DNA of 64,000 nucleotides from Indioceanicola profundi (lineage in GTDB: Bacteria; Pseudomonadota; Alphaproteobacteria; Azospirillales; Azospirillaceae), in the NCBI RefSeq assembly GCF_003568845.1, contig NZ_CP030127.1, forward strand, positions 372,001 to 436,000, given 5' to 3'. The notes under the pieces are model-generated. The model was given only the letters and a program-made list of their open reading frames with translations, was not told the DNA's origin and did not search any database. The translations under genes were made by a program, and so were the position numbers. Shown here one piece after another: positions 9,067-17,968 of this stretch. The number at the start of each line of letters is the position of its first letter. The first letter of the stretch is position 1.

Positions 9067-9579
9067 TCAGGGGGTGAGATCAAGGGCAATGCGGCCAAGC
9101 TCTTCGGAGCCCTCGGCCGTCAGTGTGGCGGGGGCCTTGGCCGGCCAGGTGAAGGGGATGCGCATCAGTTCGCGCCCGCCAACCTCTCGGGCCGCCTCAA
9201 CCACCAGCGTGTACTCGCCGGGGGCAAGCTCGCCCAGCGGATCCTTGCCGACGGTATATTCCAGCCGGTGTTCGCCGGGGGCCTTGGTGGGGCCGCTGAT
9301 CCCGTCAGCCGGCAGGGTCAGGTCACGGCCCACGCGCCGCCACCACTGCCGCATGTCCTTCAGCCACTTCTCGCCTTCCCGATCCGCCTTCTTCACGTCG
9401 TAGAGGACGGCCAGATTGGCGGCGACGCTCTGGTCCGGTCCCTCGACCCAGACGCCGACATAGGGGCGGTGATACTCGGCCACCTGCAGGCGCGGGATCT
9501 CGATGGTGACGGCCATGTCCGCGGCCAGGGCCGGCGTCGCCGCGAGGCCGGTCAGGGTGAGTGTAAGCAGTGCTCGCAT
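9067..9579 (-). CDS. DUF2271-family periplasmic protein, candidate flavinylated carrier
   Basis: This is a 170-residue exported protein with a signal peptide (MRALLTLTLTGLAATPALAA) and the WWRRVGRD...DGISGPTKAPG region typical of DUF2271. Residues 92-98 (DGISGPT) resemble the Dxx[ST]GA[T] motif at which ApbE attaches FMN to Thr, which would make Thr98 the acceptor. Encoded two genes upstream of apbE and just after the PepSY membrane protein, it is a plausible periplasmic flavin carrier that takes electrons from the membrane partner. The motif match is seen directly; flavinylation is inferred. Confidence 0.8.
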   Translation of the reverse strand: MRALLTLTLTGLAATPALAADMAVTIEIPRLQVAEYHRPYVGVWVEGPDQSVAANLAVLYDVKKADREGEKWLKDMRQWWRRVGRDLTLPADGISGPTKAPGEHRLEYTVGKDPLGELAPGEYTLVVEAAREVGGRELMRIPFTWPAKAPATLTAEGSEELGRIALDLTP

Positions 9580-9600
9580 CGGCGTCTCTTCGGTGGCTCT

Positions 9601-10290
9601 TCAGTGGATGGACAGGATGGCGATCAGCAGCGGCACCACCAGCCCCAGCCCGACCAGGGGCCAGGTCGCCGGCCGGTTGCCGGCGTGGAACTGCAGCAGG
9701 AAAAGCCCGGTGATGCAGAATACCAGGCACGCGCCGGCGAAAATGTCGATGAACCAGCTCCAGGCCGAGCCGGTGTTGCGGCCCTTGTGCAGATCGTTCA
9801 GGTATGAAATCCAGCCGCGGCTGGTCTGCTCATGGATCACCTCGCCGCCCTCTGTTTCCAGGCTGATCCAGGCGTCGCCGCCCGGCCGGGGCAGGGCCAC
9901 ATATACCTCTCCCGCCGACCATTCCGGTTCCCGCCCTTGCACGCTGACCTGCAACTCGCGCTCGAGCCAGTCGGCGACAGGGCCGGGCAGGGCGCCCTCC
10001 CCGGATTCCACCTGTGCCGCCAACAGAGCCCGGAGTTCCTCCGGCAGGGTTGCCTGCCGCTCGGTCACGACAGGCTTCGCCTCGATCGCGCCAGCATGAT
10101 TCAGGGTGATGCCGGTGGCGGCGAACAGGATCATGCCCAGCAGGCAGATGGCGGAACTGATCCAATGCCATTGATGGAGATGCTTCAGCCAGAAGGCCCG
10201 GCGGCCCTGGCGAAGAATATCCCTGCTGTGCTCTGCTTCGCGCATCCGGACGGGGTTCCAGAACTCCTGGGGGACGGGCGCACGTCCCAT
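9601..10290 (-). CDS. PepSY-domain membrane protein
   Basis: This is a 229-residue inner-membrane protein of the PepSY-associated TM family. A basic N-terminus leads to a first helix (WISSAICLLGMILFAATG). A periplasmic PepSY-like domain (about residues 60-175, ending GWISYLNDLHKGR) follows, then two more helices (WFIDIFAGACLVFCITGLF and WPLVGLGLVVPLLIAI). The His-rich HLHQWHW segment and NDLHKG near the helices are usual in this family and may bind heme or take part in electron transfer. In the operon it sits between the TonB receptor and DUF2271 genes, as in ferric-siderophore reductase loci. The start at 10290 is the longest; an ATG at 10245 is also possible. Confidence 0.82.
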   Translation of the reverse strand: MGRAPVPQEFWNPVRMREAEHSRDILRQGRRAFWLKHLHQWHWISSAICLLGMILFAATGITLNHAGAIEAKPVVTERQATLPEELRALLAAQVESGEGALPGPVADWLERELQVSVQGREPEWSAGEVYVALPRPGGDAWISLETEGGEVIHEQTSRGWISYLNDLHKGRNTGSAWSWFIDIFAGACLVFCITGLFLLQFHAGNRPATWPLVGLGLVVPLLIAILSIH

Positions 10291-10395
10291 CTACATGGTT
10301 CCGCGCGCCCAAGGTCCTGAGTGATAGCCTGGACTGATAATCAGTCGCAACACATTGCTGTCCAAGGAGCCCGGACATCCGGGCTCCCAAGACAA

Positions 10396-12582
10396 TCAGA
10401 AGGTGGCATTCACAGAGACCCAGAGCCGCCGCGGCTCCTGGTTGATGGCGTACTCGTTGGCGTAGGCGACAGCGTTGCCCGACGTATAGGGAATGTAATC
10501 CACAAAGTTCTTGTCGAACAGGTTGTAGATCGTGGCGTTGATCGTGATGTTCTCGGTCACGCGGTAAGCGCCGCCGAGATGGAAGAGGCTGTAGGCCTTG
10601 AAGTTGCCGAGCTGGTCCTGCTCCTCCCCGGCGCCGCGGTAACGCTCGCTCCGATATTCGCCACGCAGCCAGAGATTCACCGCATCGGCCACATCCCAGT
10701 CGATCCGGGCGTTGACGGCGTGCTTCGGCGTCGCGACGAGCGGCAGCCCTTCATTGGGACCGCTCTTCTGCTCGCTGTCCGTGTAGGTGTAGTTGGCGGA
10801 GACGGAGACCGCACTGGTCACAGCCAGACGCGCGGCCGCCTCGAAGCCCCTGGTCTCTGCCTTGTCCACATTCACGCTCTGGCTGAAGGTCGCGACATTC
10901 GGCCAGTAGCCGGCATCCAGGCAGCCCGGCGGGCCGGAGACTGTGCCGTACTCCTCTGGCGTCAGGCCGAAGCTGCAATTCACGATGGGAGCGCCCGTCG
11001 TGATCTTGTCGTCGAACTCGTTGTAGAACACCGTCGCGTTGGCGGTGAACGGACCGCCATTGTCGAAGTAGACGCCAGTCTCGTAGCTGGTGCTGGTCTC
11101 AGGCTGCAGGTTCGGGCTGCCCAGCAGCGGGATGGTGCCCTGGCCGGTGAAGCCGACGATGCCTTCCGCGATCTGGTCCAGGCGGGGAGTCTTGAAGCCG
11201 CGGCTGACACCGCCCTTCACGGTGAAGGCATCGGTCGCATTCCAGACCAGATAGGCGCGCGGGCTGACATGGCCGCCGAACACATTGTGATCGTCATAGC
11301 GCACGCCCACCGTCAGGGCGAGCGGGTCGAGTAGCCGCCACTCATCCTCGGCATAGAGGGCCCACTGTTCGTGGGTGAACTTCTCAGGCGCCACCCCGTC
11401 CACCATCTCCGCGTCCCAGTACTGGCCGCCGACGGTCAGCGTGTGGGAGCCGATGGTGCGGAAATACTTCGTGTTGAAGATGGTGTTGGTGGCTTCCAGC
11501 TCACGCGGGTCGCCGGCTTCACGGTCGGTACCCGGCACGTCGGAAGGGATGACTCGGCCAACCGTTTCGGTCTGGTTCAGGGTGATGTCGGAGTCCAGCA
11601 CGCCGCCCAGAAGATTCCAGGTATGGGCCAGGACGAACTGGTCGCGGTTGAACTCCAGTTCCGGCCCATAGCCGCGAACGCCCAGCGTGCCGAGCTGTCC
11701 TTCCGAGTTGTCGTAGGTCTGCCGGGCAATGTCGGCGTCCAGCCAGAAACGGTGATTCTCGTTGGGCATGAAGGTCAGCCGGCCACCGGCGGACCAGATG
11801 TCGGCTTCCACCGGGCTGGGTCCGCGGGGGTCCACTTCCAACTGCTCGCCATTCGCATCGGTGAAGACCAGTTCGGACTTCTCGCGCTTGAGGACCCGGC
11901 CGCGCACGGCCAGGGCCAGCCGATCCTGCACCAGCGGCCCATCAAGATAGGCGGATGCGCTGTAGGAATTGCCGAAATCGGTGTCTTCCTGGAAGGTGCC
12001 GTCGATGGAGACGTCGCCGCCCCAGCGATCACGCGGCGTACGGGTAATGATGTTCACGACGCCGCCCATGGCATCGGAACCATAAAGGGTGGACATCGGC
12101 CCACGCACCACCTCGATCCGCTCAATGGCGGAGACGGGGGGAATGAAGCTGGATGCGGTTTCGCCGAAACCATTCGGCGTGACATTGCCGGCCGGGTTCT
12201 GCCGGCGGCCGTCCACCAGGATCAGGGTATAATCGCTGGGCATGCCGCGGATGCTGATATTCACGCCGCCGGTCTTGCCGACTTCGCCGCCGACATCGAT
12301 GCCCTGAACGGTGGAAAGCGCTTCCGCCAGACTGTTGGTGCGCTGCTGCTCAAGCTCGATACGCGGCACCACGGTGATGCTGGCCGGGGCTTCGACAATG
12401 TTCTGCTGGAAACCGGAGGCAGTAACGACGATTTCCTCGATATCCTGCTGGCCCTTGAGTCGGGCCTGATTCCGGTTGGCAGCGGCGGTAGTCTCCTGCC
12501 CCCAGGCGGCCTGCGCTCCTGTCAACGCCAGTACGAACAGCGCAGTGCCCGACAGCAACCCCCCGATCTTCCCCCGCCGCAT
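10396..12582 (-). CDS. TonB-dependent outer-membrane receptor
   Basis: This is a 728-residue receptor for iron-siderophore or a similar ligand. A signal peptide ends at AWGQ, the TonB box is in EEIVVTASG (about residues 49-57), and a plug domain (GVNISIRGMPSDYTLILVDGR, GPMSTLYGSDAMGGVVNIITR) leads into a 22-strand barrel ending in a terminal Phe (VSVNATF). The closest pattern is the FepA/Cir/colicin I receptor group. It heads a six-gene operon for electron transfer and ApbE. Two Fur-like palindromes lie 24-85 bp upstream and AAGGGG precedes the ATG. The ligand is not known. Confidence 0.92.
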   Translation of the reverse strand: MRRGKIGGLLSGTALFVLALTGAQAAWGQETTAAANRNQARLKGQQDIEEIVVTASGFQQNIVEAPASITVVPRIELEQQRTNSLAEALSTVQGIDVGGEVGKTGGVNISIRGMPSDYTLILVDGRRQNPAGNVTPNGFGETASSFIPPVSAIERIEVVRGPMSTLYGSDAMGGVVNIITRTPRDRWGGDVSIDGTFQEDTDFGNSYSASAYLDGPLVQDRLALAVRGRVLKREKSELVFTDANGEQLEVDPRGPSPVEADIWSAGGRLTFMPNENHRFWLDADIARQTYDNSEGQLGTLGVRGYGPELEFNRDQFVLAHTWNLLGGVLDSDITLNQTETVGRVIPSDVPGTDREAGDPRELEATNTIFNTKYFRTIGSHTLTVGGQYWDAEMVDGVAPEKFTHEQWALYAEDEWRLLDPLALTVGVRYDDHNVFGGHVSPRAYLVWNATDAFTVKGGVSRGFKTPRLDQIAEGIVGFTGQGTIPLLGSPNLQPETSTSYETGVYFDNGGPFTANATVFYNEFDDKITTGAPIVNCSFGLTPEEYGTVSGPPGCLDAGYWPNVATFSQSVNVDKAETRGFEAAARLAVTSAVSVSANYTYTDSEQKSGPNEGLPLVATPKHAVNARIDWDVADAVNLWLRGEYRSERYRGAGEEQDQLGNFKAYSLFHLGGAYRVTENITINATIYNLFDKNFVDYIPYTSGNAVAYANEYAINQEPRRLWVSVNATF

Positions 12583-12605
12583 GTCTTACCCCTTCTGTGC
12601 AATTT

Positions 12606-12667
12606 TGCGAATGGCTTGCATTCTCATAGGCAAGGAGGAGGCGGCACGCAACTGCAAATTATTCGCA
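12606..12667. promoter_or_regulatory. Two Fur-box-like 7-1-7 palindromes upstream of the TonB receptor
   Basis: TGCAAATTATTCGCA at 12653-12667 is a 7-1-7 palindrome with a single A/G mismatch. TGCGAATGGCTTGCA at 12606-12620 is a weaker copy centred 47 bp nearer the gene. This TGCRAAT half-site resembles motifs bound by Fur-family regulators in alphaproteobacteria. Their place directly before a TonB receptor supports iron control. It is inferred from sequence only. Confidence 0.5.
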
Positions 12668-12703
12668 TTGACCCGATGCAATTGCGCGGGCTCCGACGCA
12701 TGG

Positions 12704-12944
12704 ACATTCGGAGTGGCATCCTGGTGCCAACCTGCCAACCATCACAATTTCTGCGACTCCATTCATATTTCGGAGAGCCAGCTTCAGAATTTCGGAGACC
12801 CATTCCGCTTATTTACGCCTTCCAAGTGCTCATTCGGCCCCTGGCGACGCAGCATAGAGTCGCATGATTCCAGAATCGGCGACGGTGGTTCGGAGTTTCA
12901 GTGACTCACGCGCAGTAGGTTCACTATTTCAGTGACTCGCGCGG
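12704..12944 (+). repeat. Direct-repeat array, candidate TnsB-binding end of the Tn7-like element
   Basis: At least six related copies lie in one orientation: 12704-12721 (ACATTCGGAGTGGCATCC), 12746-12764 (AATTTCTGCGACTCCATTC), 12766-12779 (TATTTCGGAGAGCC), 12788-12806 (AATTTCGGAGACCCATTCC), 12895-12912 and 12926-12944 (both with TTTCAGTGACTC then RCGCG). Three central copies are phased at 20 and 22 bp, two helical turns. Arrays of ~20-bp repeats are typical of Tn7-like ends bound by TnsB. The exact terminus (TGT...) and target duplication could not be fixed. Confidence 0.5.
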
Positions 12945-13329
12945 ACCGAGGCGGCGAGGATCACGCATTCGGGCCTTTTGATCTGCTGGAGGGACTGCTC
13001 CCAAACGTGGTCAGGATCACCGGTCTTGCATTGCCAAGATCTTGCGCTGGAAAAGTGCACCATCGGCGTGCATTTCTAACTGCTGCCCCTGATATCCGCC
13101 CTCTCTGCGCGGCGTCGAAGTGCGCCATCTCGTTCGGCATGCGACTGCACTTGGGCGTATTGAGACGTGCAGCACGCATAGTGCTGAACGGCTGAAGCGG
13201 CTCCCCTGTACGTTCTTCCCTAACCAGATTTCTGGCATGGCTGAATAGATTTCAGCCTGCTGATTCGGTGCTCGCTCGCTATAGGTTCTCTGCTCCTCCA
13301 GCAACCTGAAACGAGCATTCCGTATCCAA
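12945..13329. other. Stretch without a recognisable gene
   Basis: This stretch lies between the repeat array and the first tniQ-like gene. The open frames here are short and antisense, and none shows family motifs or a good ribosome-binding site. No tRNA, hairpin terminator or repeat was recognised. It probably belongs to the mobile element's end region. Confidence 0.5.
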
Positions 13330-14358
13330 ATGGCCTCTTCCCTGGACATACCGCTACTGCCGGTTCGCCCGCGACCGCATCCCGGAGAGGCCATCTCCGG
13401 ATATCTGGCGCGGCTGAAAGCAGCACTCGGTGTCCCATCCAAAAACCTAAGGGCGTACTTGGGAATTGAGCCTTGGGGCCATCTCCCGCTTCTGGACACC
13501 TGGGATGAGGACTTGGTTGATCGTATAATCCAGGCAGTAGGCGGACAGGCAGCGATCCTCAAATATTCCATTTTGCCTTCATGGCACTACCTTCTGGCTG
13601 GCGCTTTTAGTCCGATTCATAAAGATAAGTCCTGGATGCAATGGTGTCCTGCTTGTCTGTCGGAACCAGATCCATGGTTTCGGGCCGTTTGGCGGATGTC
13701 TGTAACGACCTGCTGTTCACAACATGGGCGTTTGCTGCTTTCCAAATGTCCAGCCTGCGGCGTCAGAGTCGATCCGGAGAAGATTTCGCCGATGTGCGCC
13801 TGCGGGGTTCCTCTCAGTGCTCACCAGACGCCCAAGGCGATGCCTTTCGTCGTGAGTGCCCAAGGTGCATTTGAAAAGGCACTTTCTGCAGAACCGGAAT
13901 TGGAGAAGCGGACAGCCCTGGTCGCCAACTTCTTTAGGCCAACTGCTGAGAAACTGAAGCAAGGAAAACTCTCCGTAGCATCATATGGGCAGCCCTGCGA
14001 GATCCGTCACGCCGCCCATGGATTCACGCTGATCGAAGCCCTTGAGAGAAGCGGGGCAGCAGTGACGGAATGGGGTCAGTATTGGCGTTTCATCGATAGG
14101 GTCTTGCTGCCGACATTACGGAGCGATCCGACCTATGGGCAATTTGACGTGATGAGACGTGGAGGACGCCCGGTACGATACAGGCGCAACATCGCGGATG
14201 ATTGGATTGAGGAAGGCGCATATCTCCGCCGCAGGCATGACATGCGATGCAAGATGATCCGGGCCATCGAACTGCATTCCGAGAAACCCACCCGGCCTAG
14301 GAGGGCTGCTTTCTATCAGGCCAAGTGTTCAGGGTTGGCCGAGTCCGGAAGGCGGTAA
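13330..14358 (+). CDS. tniQ: TniQ-family transposition protein (copy 1)
   Basis: This is a 342-residue protein of the TniQ/TnsD family, the target-site selectors of Tn7-like and Tn5053-like elements. The N-terminal TniQ domain begins LLPVRPRPHPGEAISGYLARL. It is followed by the usual zinc-finger pattern: CPACL near 103, a following CCSQHGR, then CPACGV and CACGVP. The C-terminal part (about 170-342) has no clear extra motif and is shorter than TnsD proteins that bind an attachment site. The start ATG has no strong Shine-Dalgarno. It lies just inside the repeat array and ~4 kb from the tnsAB-tnsC operon, so it may be a second target selector or a leftover from another element. Confidence 0.82.
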   Translation: MASSLDIPLLPVRPRPHPGEAISGYLARLKAALGVPSKNLRAYLGIEPWGHLPLLDTWDEDLVDRIIQAVGGQAAILKYSILPSWHYLLAGAFSPIHKDKSWMQWCPACLSEPDPWFRAVWRMSVTTCCSQHGRLLLSKCPACGVRVDPEKISPMCACGVPLSAHQTPKAMPFVVSAQGAFEKALSAEPELEKRTALVANFFRPTAEKLKQGKLSVASYGQPCEIRHAAHGFTLIEALERSGAAVTEWGQYWRFIDRVLLPTLRSDPTYGQFDVMRRGGRPVRYRRNIADDWIEEGAYLRRRHDMRCKMIRAIELHSEKPTRPRRAAFYQAKCSGLAESGRR

Positions 14359-14430
14359 CATTCGGGTGCGGATTGAAGTGCGGCGCTACACACCGTTTCC
14401 TCTGTTTCGCAGACCCGTAAGAAAGGGAGC

Positions 14431-14605
14431 ATGCGAAAGTTCCTCAACGACAGCCCTGCCAGGGCGGTAAAGCGGTTCGGCTTCACGCTGGAAGAAATTA
14501 TTCGGCAGGTCAGCTGGATAGAAAACGTCAACTGGGCACTGTGGGCTTCAAGATTCTTGATAAGAAATGGCCGGACCTCGATCGTCGGTTCCGGGCGTGG
14601 CTGTA
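14431..14605 (+). pseudogene. Small frameshifted gene
   Basis: An ATG at 14431 with a good ribosome-binding site (AAGAAAGGGAGC) opens MRKFLNDSPARAVKRFGF and reads to about WIENVNWAL. The neighbouring frame then continues with GFKILDKKWPDLDRRFRAWL and a stop near 14605. The second part looks coding (normal composition, clean end), so one indel near 14540 seems to break a ~57-residue gene. I do not recognise the family. Immediately after it, 14621-14636 is the perfect inverted repeat TCTGACA-GA-TGTCAGA, a possible operator or transcript hairpin. Confidence 0.35.
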
Positions 14606-14722
14606 GCCGAGCAAATTCGGTCTGACAGATGTCAGATCCGCTCCCTTTCCGACATTGTGTAAGGAACGGCCATTGCGGCGGGGCATCTTCGCCCCGTTTT
14701 GACTTGGTACCGCGCGAGGAGG

Positions 14723-17257
14723 CTATAACGTTGCAGCAAGTGCGTCCCGGAGCGAACTAGCGGAATACGGCTTACGGAGCACGATTCCGTCCAGTGCGTC
14801 TCCACGATGACCGGTGGCGAAGATCACCTTGATGTCCTGCTTCCGGCGGCGGGCTTCCACAGATAAGCCTCTGCCGTCCATATGACCCGGCAGATCTAAG
14901 TCGGTGAGCAGCACATCTACATCCCAATGCGCAAGGAGCGTGAGCGCTTCCTCGGCCGAGGCGGCTTGCACGACCATATGCCCCATCGAGCGGATAGTTG
15001 TCGCTGTCGCCTCGGCAACCATCGGCTCATCTTCGACAAGCAACACGCACAGTCCCTCGGCTTCGGAGGGCGTGCACGCCCGGCTCGCGACCTCCCCGCT
15101 CGACATCCGCTCTGACAATCGGGATGCGCCGGATGTCGGTCCATCCAGAACGTCGCGAAGCTTCCGTGCCAATGTATCCCGCGTGTAGGGCTTGCTGAGG
15201 AGCACCGTTCCGGAATAGAGGCGCCCGTCCTGTCTGATAATGTTCGCCGTATAGCCAGACGTATAGAGCACGCGGACCTCCGGTCGGAGCGCAACGGCAC
15301 GGCGCGCGAACTCCGGCGTCGAGATCGAGCCCGGCATGATCACGTCCGTAAAGATGAGGTCGGCGGGCACTCCAGCTTCAAGCAGGCTCAGGGCTTCGTC
15401 CGCGTTCGACGCCGTGCTTACATGGTATCCAAGCGATCCGACCATTGCCGCCACAGCCTGGCGGACAGCCTCCTCATCCTCGACGACCAGGATGGCTTCC
15501 GTCCCGCCGCTGGCATTTCCAGTTGGCCGTACAATCTCCTCCTCTAGAGCCGGGGAGCGGGGCAGATAAATCGTGACGGCGGTGCCGCGCCCGAGTTCGC
15601 TCCTGATTTCCACATGGCCGCCCGACTGCTTGGCGAAGCCGTGCACCGTGGCGAGGCCAAGGCCCGTGCCCTCGCCGACCGGCTTCGTGGTGAAGAAGGG
15701 CTCGAAAGCATGGGCGAGTACGTCGGGCGACATTCCCGGGCCATTGTCGCTGACTTTCAGCATCACGAACTCGCCTGAAGCTCCCCGCTGATTGGACGTG
15801 TCGGTGCCGTCCAGCATGGTATTGGCGATTTCGATAGTGACCTTCCCCTGCCCCTGCAGGGCATCACGCGCGTTCACCGCCAGGTTCAGAATTGCGTTCT
15901 CCACCTGGACCGGGTCCACCATGGCGTTCCAGAGGTCACTGTCGACGCGTGTTTCAAGTTCGATGCCGCCGCCGATTGTCTGGCGCAGCATGTCGAGAAT
16001 GTTCTGGGCCACCCGGCCGAGATGGACAGATTTGGGTTCAAGCGGCTGCTGGCGCGCAAAGGTCAGAAGCTTGGATGTCAGTGAAGCCGCGCGCTCTACC
16101 CCCTCCTGTGCGGCCTGTATCCGCTGTACGGATTCGGCCGACAGATGCGCATCGACCGTGAGCAGTTGCAGGTTGGCCCCGATGACTTGAAGATGGTTAT
16201 TGACATCATGTGCAACACCGCCGGTCAGCATGCCGACGGCCTCCAGCCGCTGAGACTGGGCAAGCGCTGCTTCCGCTTGCATGCGGCGCTCGACCTCTCC
16301 TCGCCAGCGGGAGAACGCCGCGGCCTCGCCTCTGGCCCGATGCAGGGCAGCCACGGCCATGATGGCCAGCGCAAGAGAGCCGAGCACAGCCACAGCGGCC
16401 ATTGGCACTATCGATCTGAGCCAATCCCTTATGATCGTGTCGGTGCGGATGCCGAAGCTGGCATAGATGCCGTGTCCCTGCACCGGCCGGACCATGTGCA
16501 GACGCTCAACCCTATCGAGTTCAGATACTGTCTCGTACCTGCCGCCACCCGGGTTGACGGCAATCGTCTGCATGAAGCCACTTCCCTGGCTCATGACCTC
16601 GACGTTGGTCGTGATCGCCGGTATGCGGAGGAGAACCGTGCCATCGGCGCGTGCGACGGTCACGGACTCGCCTGGTCCGTGGCTGAGCTTGCCAAAGAAG
16701 GCGGCAATGGGTTCAAGCGGGATGCCGCTGACCACGGCGCCTGTGAACTCCTCGCCCGGCCCGGAGATGCGATGAGCTACTGGGAATGCGGCCTTGCCGG
16801 TCAAGCGGCCGACAATAGCGGGGCCGATGACCTGTTCGGCGCCCTTGCTCAGGGATTGGAAGAACTCACGATCCGCGTAGTTGTCATCCGGCGGAACTGG
16901 ACTGACGCTATTGGCGATCGGGCGCCCGTTCGGCCCAATCACGCTGATCGCTGTCAGGGCTGTGCTGTCGGTCGAGTAGTCCGCAAGAACGTCATGTAGC
17001 GCACTGATCGGTAAGGGGTCCGGGCTTCCGGCGGAGAGCCGGTCCGCGATGGTTGTGACGATGCCTTCATGCAACTGGAAAACGGCGCGGAGGTGGTCGG
17101 CCATTGTGCGGGCCTGCCGGTCGGCCCGTTCTTCTGCATCCTCCCAGGCGACATACCATTGTTCCCAGGCAAAAAGGGAAAACAAGCCGAGCGGAATCAG
17201 CACACCGGCAACGATCAAGGCGCGAAGGGGCCGAGAGAGACGGGGGGCTTCGGTCAT
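14723..17257 (-). CDS. Hybrid sensor histidine kinase with two receiver domains
   Basis: This is an 844-residue membrane kinase. A transmembrane helix near residues 13-30 precedes a periplasmic double-Cache sensor (about 40-280, with NYADREFFQSL as in dCache_1) and a second helix (IVPMAAVAVLGSLALAIMAV). The HisKA domain has its phospho-His in GMLTGGVAHDVNNHL, followed by HATPase (NLAVNARDAL, GTGLGLATVHGF). Two CheY-like receivers are at the C-terminus (ILVVEDEEAV...IFTDVIMPG and VLLVEDEPMV...LLTDLDLPG). It has no DNA-binding domain, and no dedicated response regulator lies beside it. It sits alone on the minus strand between the two tniQ genes, so it may be cargo of the Tn7-like element. The signal sensed is unknown. 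Confidence 0.88.
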   Translation of the reverse strand: MTEAPRLSRPLRALIVAGVLIPLGLFSLFAWEQWYVAWEDAEERADRQARTMADHLRAVFQLHEGIVTTIADRLSAGSPDPLPISALHDVLADYSTDSTALTAISVIGPNGRPIANSVSPVPPDDNYADREFFQSLSKGAEQVIGPAIVGRLTGKAAFPVAHRISGPGEEFTGAVVSGIPLEPIAAFFGKLSHGPGESVTVARADGTVLLRIPAITTNVEVMSQGSGFMQTIAVNPGGGRYETVSELDRVERLHMVRPVQGHGIYASFGIRTDTIIRDWLRSIVPMAAVAVLGSLALAIMAVAALHRARGEAAAFSRWRGEVERRMQAEAALAQSQRLEAVGMLTGGVAHDVNNHLQVIGANLQLLTVDAHLSAESVQRIQAAQEGVERAASLTSKLLTFARQQPLEPKSVHLGRVAQNILDMLRQTIGGGIELETRVDSDLWNAMVDPVQVENAILNLAVNARDALQGQGKVTIEIANTMLDGTDTSNQRGASGEFVMLKVSDNGPGMSPDVLAHAFEPFFTTKPVGEGTGLGLATVHGFAKQSGGHVEIRSELGRGTAVTIYLPRSPALEEEIVRPTGNASGGTEAILVVEDEEAVRQAVAAMVGSLGYHVSTASNADEALSLLEAGVPADLIFTDVIMPGSISTPEFARRAVALRPEVRVLYTSGYTANIIRQDGRLYSGTVLLSKPYTRDTLARKLRDVLDGPTSGASRLSERMSSGEVASRACTPSEAEGLCVLLVEDEPMVAEATATTIRSMGHMVVQAASAEEALTLLAHWDVDVLLTDLDLPGHMDGRGLSVEARRRKQDIKVIFATGHRGDALDGIVLRKPYSASSLRDALAATL

Positions 17258-17471
17258 ACGGGCTCGCTAAGTCGCTTGCGGACGAAGCTAACCGAGGTTC
17301 CGGCGCGATGCACGAGTCAGAAGACGGAAGCAGATAGTATGGCCAAATCTTTCCTGTCCTCCGGATAAAATGCACGCCTCCAAGTATGGAGTTTGAGCGA
17401 ACTCGAGAACAGTAGAGATCCTTCCCATGGGCCAGCCTGGATAGGGCGTCATGCTCGCATGCAGTGATAGC

Positions 17472-17711
17472 CTAAGTACTGATCCGTCGCCGAACTCCTT
17501 CGCCCCCTTCGACGGTCTCGGCCAGAAACTGCACACCCGCTTCCGACATCACTCTGCCCAGGCGCTCCAGCGTGGAGGCACGCGGACTGGCCAGCCCATC
17601 CTCCAGCCTCTGGAGGGACTTGGTGGACAGTCCGGACTTCTCCGCCAACTCCTGACGGGACCAACCAAGAAGTCCTCGCGCAGCGCGCACCTGAGCGACA
17701 GAGGGCAGCAT
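17472..17711 (-). CDS. XRE-family helix-turn-helix regulator
   Basis: This is a 79-residue DNA-binding protein with one HTH_3 domain: VAQVRAARGLLGWSRQELAE, then KSGLSTKSLQRLEDG, then the usual PRASTLERLGRVMSEAGV. The ATG at 17711 gives the normal family start. In-frame starts at 17738 and 17816 would add non-conserved residues, and the latter would put a 26-bp palindrome inside the gene. That palindrome (17789-17814) lies 78-103 bp upstream of the chosen start and is a likely operator. No strong ribosome-binding site is visible. It is probably a local regulator of the mobile element. Confidence 0.75.
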   Translation of the reverse strand: MLPSVAQVRAARGLLGWSRQELAEKSGLSTKSLQRLEDGLASPRASTLERLGRVMSEAGVQFLAETVEGGEGVRRRIST

Positions 17712-17788
17712 TTCGCTAGGAGAGCCGAGGAAAAGCATGTTGTCCACGGGCCTGACGGATTGCTGCCCCAAATAGGCGGTATGAGAAA

Positions 17789-17814
17789 GCAAACGTCTTA
17801 TAAGAGACGTTTGC
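17789..17814. promoter_or_regulatory. Perfect palindrome, candidate XRE operator
   Basis: GCAAACGTCT and AGACGTTTGC are perfect 10-bp inverted arms around TATAAG. A second palindrome, TCTTATAAGA, overlaps the centre. The site is upstream of the XRE gene and in the gap before the 89-residue plus-strand gene, so it could control both. The central TATAAG could also be part of a -10 element. Confidence 0.55.
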
Positions 17815-17968
17815 ATCTTGACGCGGCCATCTATGCGGCCCAGCCTTCACGCAGCACGGGTGCTTCAGATCGAATCGGAGCTCCAGCACGGCAAGACAGC
17901 AGGAAGCACCATTACCGGTGTATTCCTGCTTTCGATGCTCACCCCATAACCGGAAGGGAGTGGTGGCG

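Noticed and set aside
12596-12600. TGTGC as the outer tip of the Tn7-like left end
   Set aside because: It is only 14 bp from the TonB receptor start and would cut off the Fur-like sites, which look like the receptor's own promoter region.
12704-12944. Repeat array as a CRISPR array
   Set aside because: Repeats are short and diverged, spacers are of unequal length (about 0 to 90 bp), and no cas gene is present.
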